6,263 bases of DNA from an uncultured Alphaproteobacteria bacterium. GTDB lineage: Bacteria; Pseudomonadota; Alphaproteobacteria; Rhizobiales; Aestuariivirgaceae. The stretch is taken from assembly GCA_937868035.1 (NCBI GenBank), contig CALMLK010000410.1:1-6263 (forward strand). Reading direction: 5' to 3'. Of this stretch, positions 5,871 through 6,263 are shown piece by piece. Each line of letters begins with the position of its first letter. Position 1 is the first letter of the stretch. The notes under the pieces were generated by a model. It did no database searches and was not told the origin of the DNA. It saw only the letters and a list, made by a program, of their open reading frames with translations. The translations under genes and the position numbers were made by a program.

Positions 5871-6263
5871 AGCCACGCTATTGACTTTATTCCTGTCCTA
5901 TGATTTACGTTCCCTTGATGGGTTTGGCAAGGAGGGATCAGTGTCGCGAGCTTATCTGCACTGCCTCACCCATGAGCAGCGCCCGCGCGGGATGGACAAA
6001 GCATCCATATCTCCCGGGAGCCGGAGGTCCGCCCCTTGGACACTACGGTCCAAGCGCGGTTTACCGCAGTTCACCCACACATCCTTGCAGCCGGGCCCAG
6101 TCCGTAAGTGCTGTGCCGTGTGGAATTGGCGAGAGCGGGCCTTGCGGGCCAAAACCGCTGCGTTTCCCGAAACGGCTTCACGCCGAACACCCCTCTCTCC
6201 CTCTCCTCAAGCATGCTGGCGGGAAGCCGGGACAGAAACAGTCCCTCCATTTTCTCCCCTCAC
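5871..6263. other. 393-base tail with no convincing gene, rich in small hairpins
   Basis: No recognisable protein or known RNA family was found here. Inverted repeats follow each other closely: CCTTG/CAAGG (5913-5932), CTCA/TGAG (5965-5976), the palindrome CCCGCGCGGG (5982-5991), GGATG/CATCC (5990-6006), the palindrome CTCCCGGGAG (6011-6020), CTTGGAC/GTCCAAG (6035-6054), GCGGT/ACCGC (6056-6067), CCACAC/GTGTGG (6075-6123) and CGTTTC/GAAACG (6161-6174). GCGGGCC occurs twice in tandem (6135-6141 and 6144-6150). A pyrimidine-rich stretch follows from about 6188. No classic terminator follows the P450 stop. It could be a structured RNA, an intergenic repeat mosaic as known in rhizobia, or an unusual 5' region of a gene beyond the window. 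Confidence 0.5.
5941..6263 (+). CDS. Doubtful open frame with a strong ribosome binding site, open at the window end
   Basis: A GTG at 5941 follows AAGGAGG (5929-5935) at a good five-base spacing, and the frame stays open for 107 codons to the window end. The translation (begins VSRAYLHCLTHEQ) resembles no family I know; it is rich in Arg, Ser and Pro and has several Trp and Cys. It uses codons such as ATA, TTA, CTA and AGG, with a much weaker third-position G/C bias than the P450 and sox genes. That argues against a native gene, while the ribosome site argues for a translated leader or small protein. Part of the ribosome site (CAAGG, 5928-5932) can pair with CCTTG at 5913-5917, which could hide it. 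Reported only because of the start signal. Confidence 0.2.
   Translation, partial: MSRAYLHCLTHEQRPRGMDKASISPGSRRSAPWTLRSKRGLPQFTHTSLQPGPVRKCCAVWNWRERALRAKTAAFPETASRRTPLSPSPQACWREAGTETVPPFSPL

Noticed and set aside
5881..5904. Promoter-like TTGACT and TATGAT after the P450
   Set aside because: The spacing is 12 bases, too short for a sigma-70 type promoter, and alternative -10 boxes at 15-17 bases are poor.
5952..6152. Minus-strand 66-residue frame in the tail
   Set aside because: No ribosome site, no family resemblance, and it sits in the hairpin-rich stretch where frames on both strands stay open by chance.

Overview
The window is GC-rich, densely coding bacterial DNA with strong G/C preference at third codon positions. 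Its centre is a heterotetrameric sarcosine oxidase locus in the order soxB-soxD-soxA, with close protein matches to the versions known from Hyphomicrobiales (Rhizobiales). An alphaproteobacterium of that order is the best guess. Genus cannot be fixed from the sequence, and no rRNA, tRNA, CRISPR array or complete mobile element was seen.

Layout: positions 1-4516 are read on the minus strand as one apparent transcription unit: an MFS transporter of the Bcr/CflA type (4516 to 3287), then after 32 bases soxB (3254 to 1995), after 10 bases soxD (1984 to 1739), then soxA, which overlaps the soxD stop by ATGA and leaves the window after 580 codons. The rest of soxA, including its folate-binding aminomethyltransferase part, and the expected soxG lie beyond base 1. 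A 142-base divergent region (4517-4658) separates this unit from a plus-strand cytochrome P450 (4659-5870). It holds a long imperfect hairpin with a competing alternative pairing, plus two short dyads close to the P450 gene. The last 393 bases (5871-6263) hold no convincing gene. They contain many small inverted repeats and one strong Shine-Dalgarno/GTG start opening a reading frame of non-native codon use.

How it may work: SoxABDG oxidatively demethylates sarcosine to glycine, passing the one-carbon unit to tetrahydrofolate and making hydrogen peroxide. The co-directional transporter may move a substrate, a related N-methyl compound or a toxic product. The divergent P450 is a soluble class I-type bacterial enzyme whose substrate cannot be read from sequence. 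An oxidative N- or O-demethylation feeding the same one-carbon pool is a reasonable but untested idea. The items most worth a second look are the divergent regulatory region and the structured tail after the P450.
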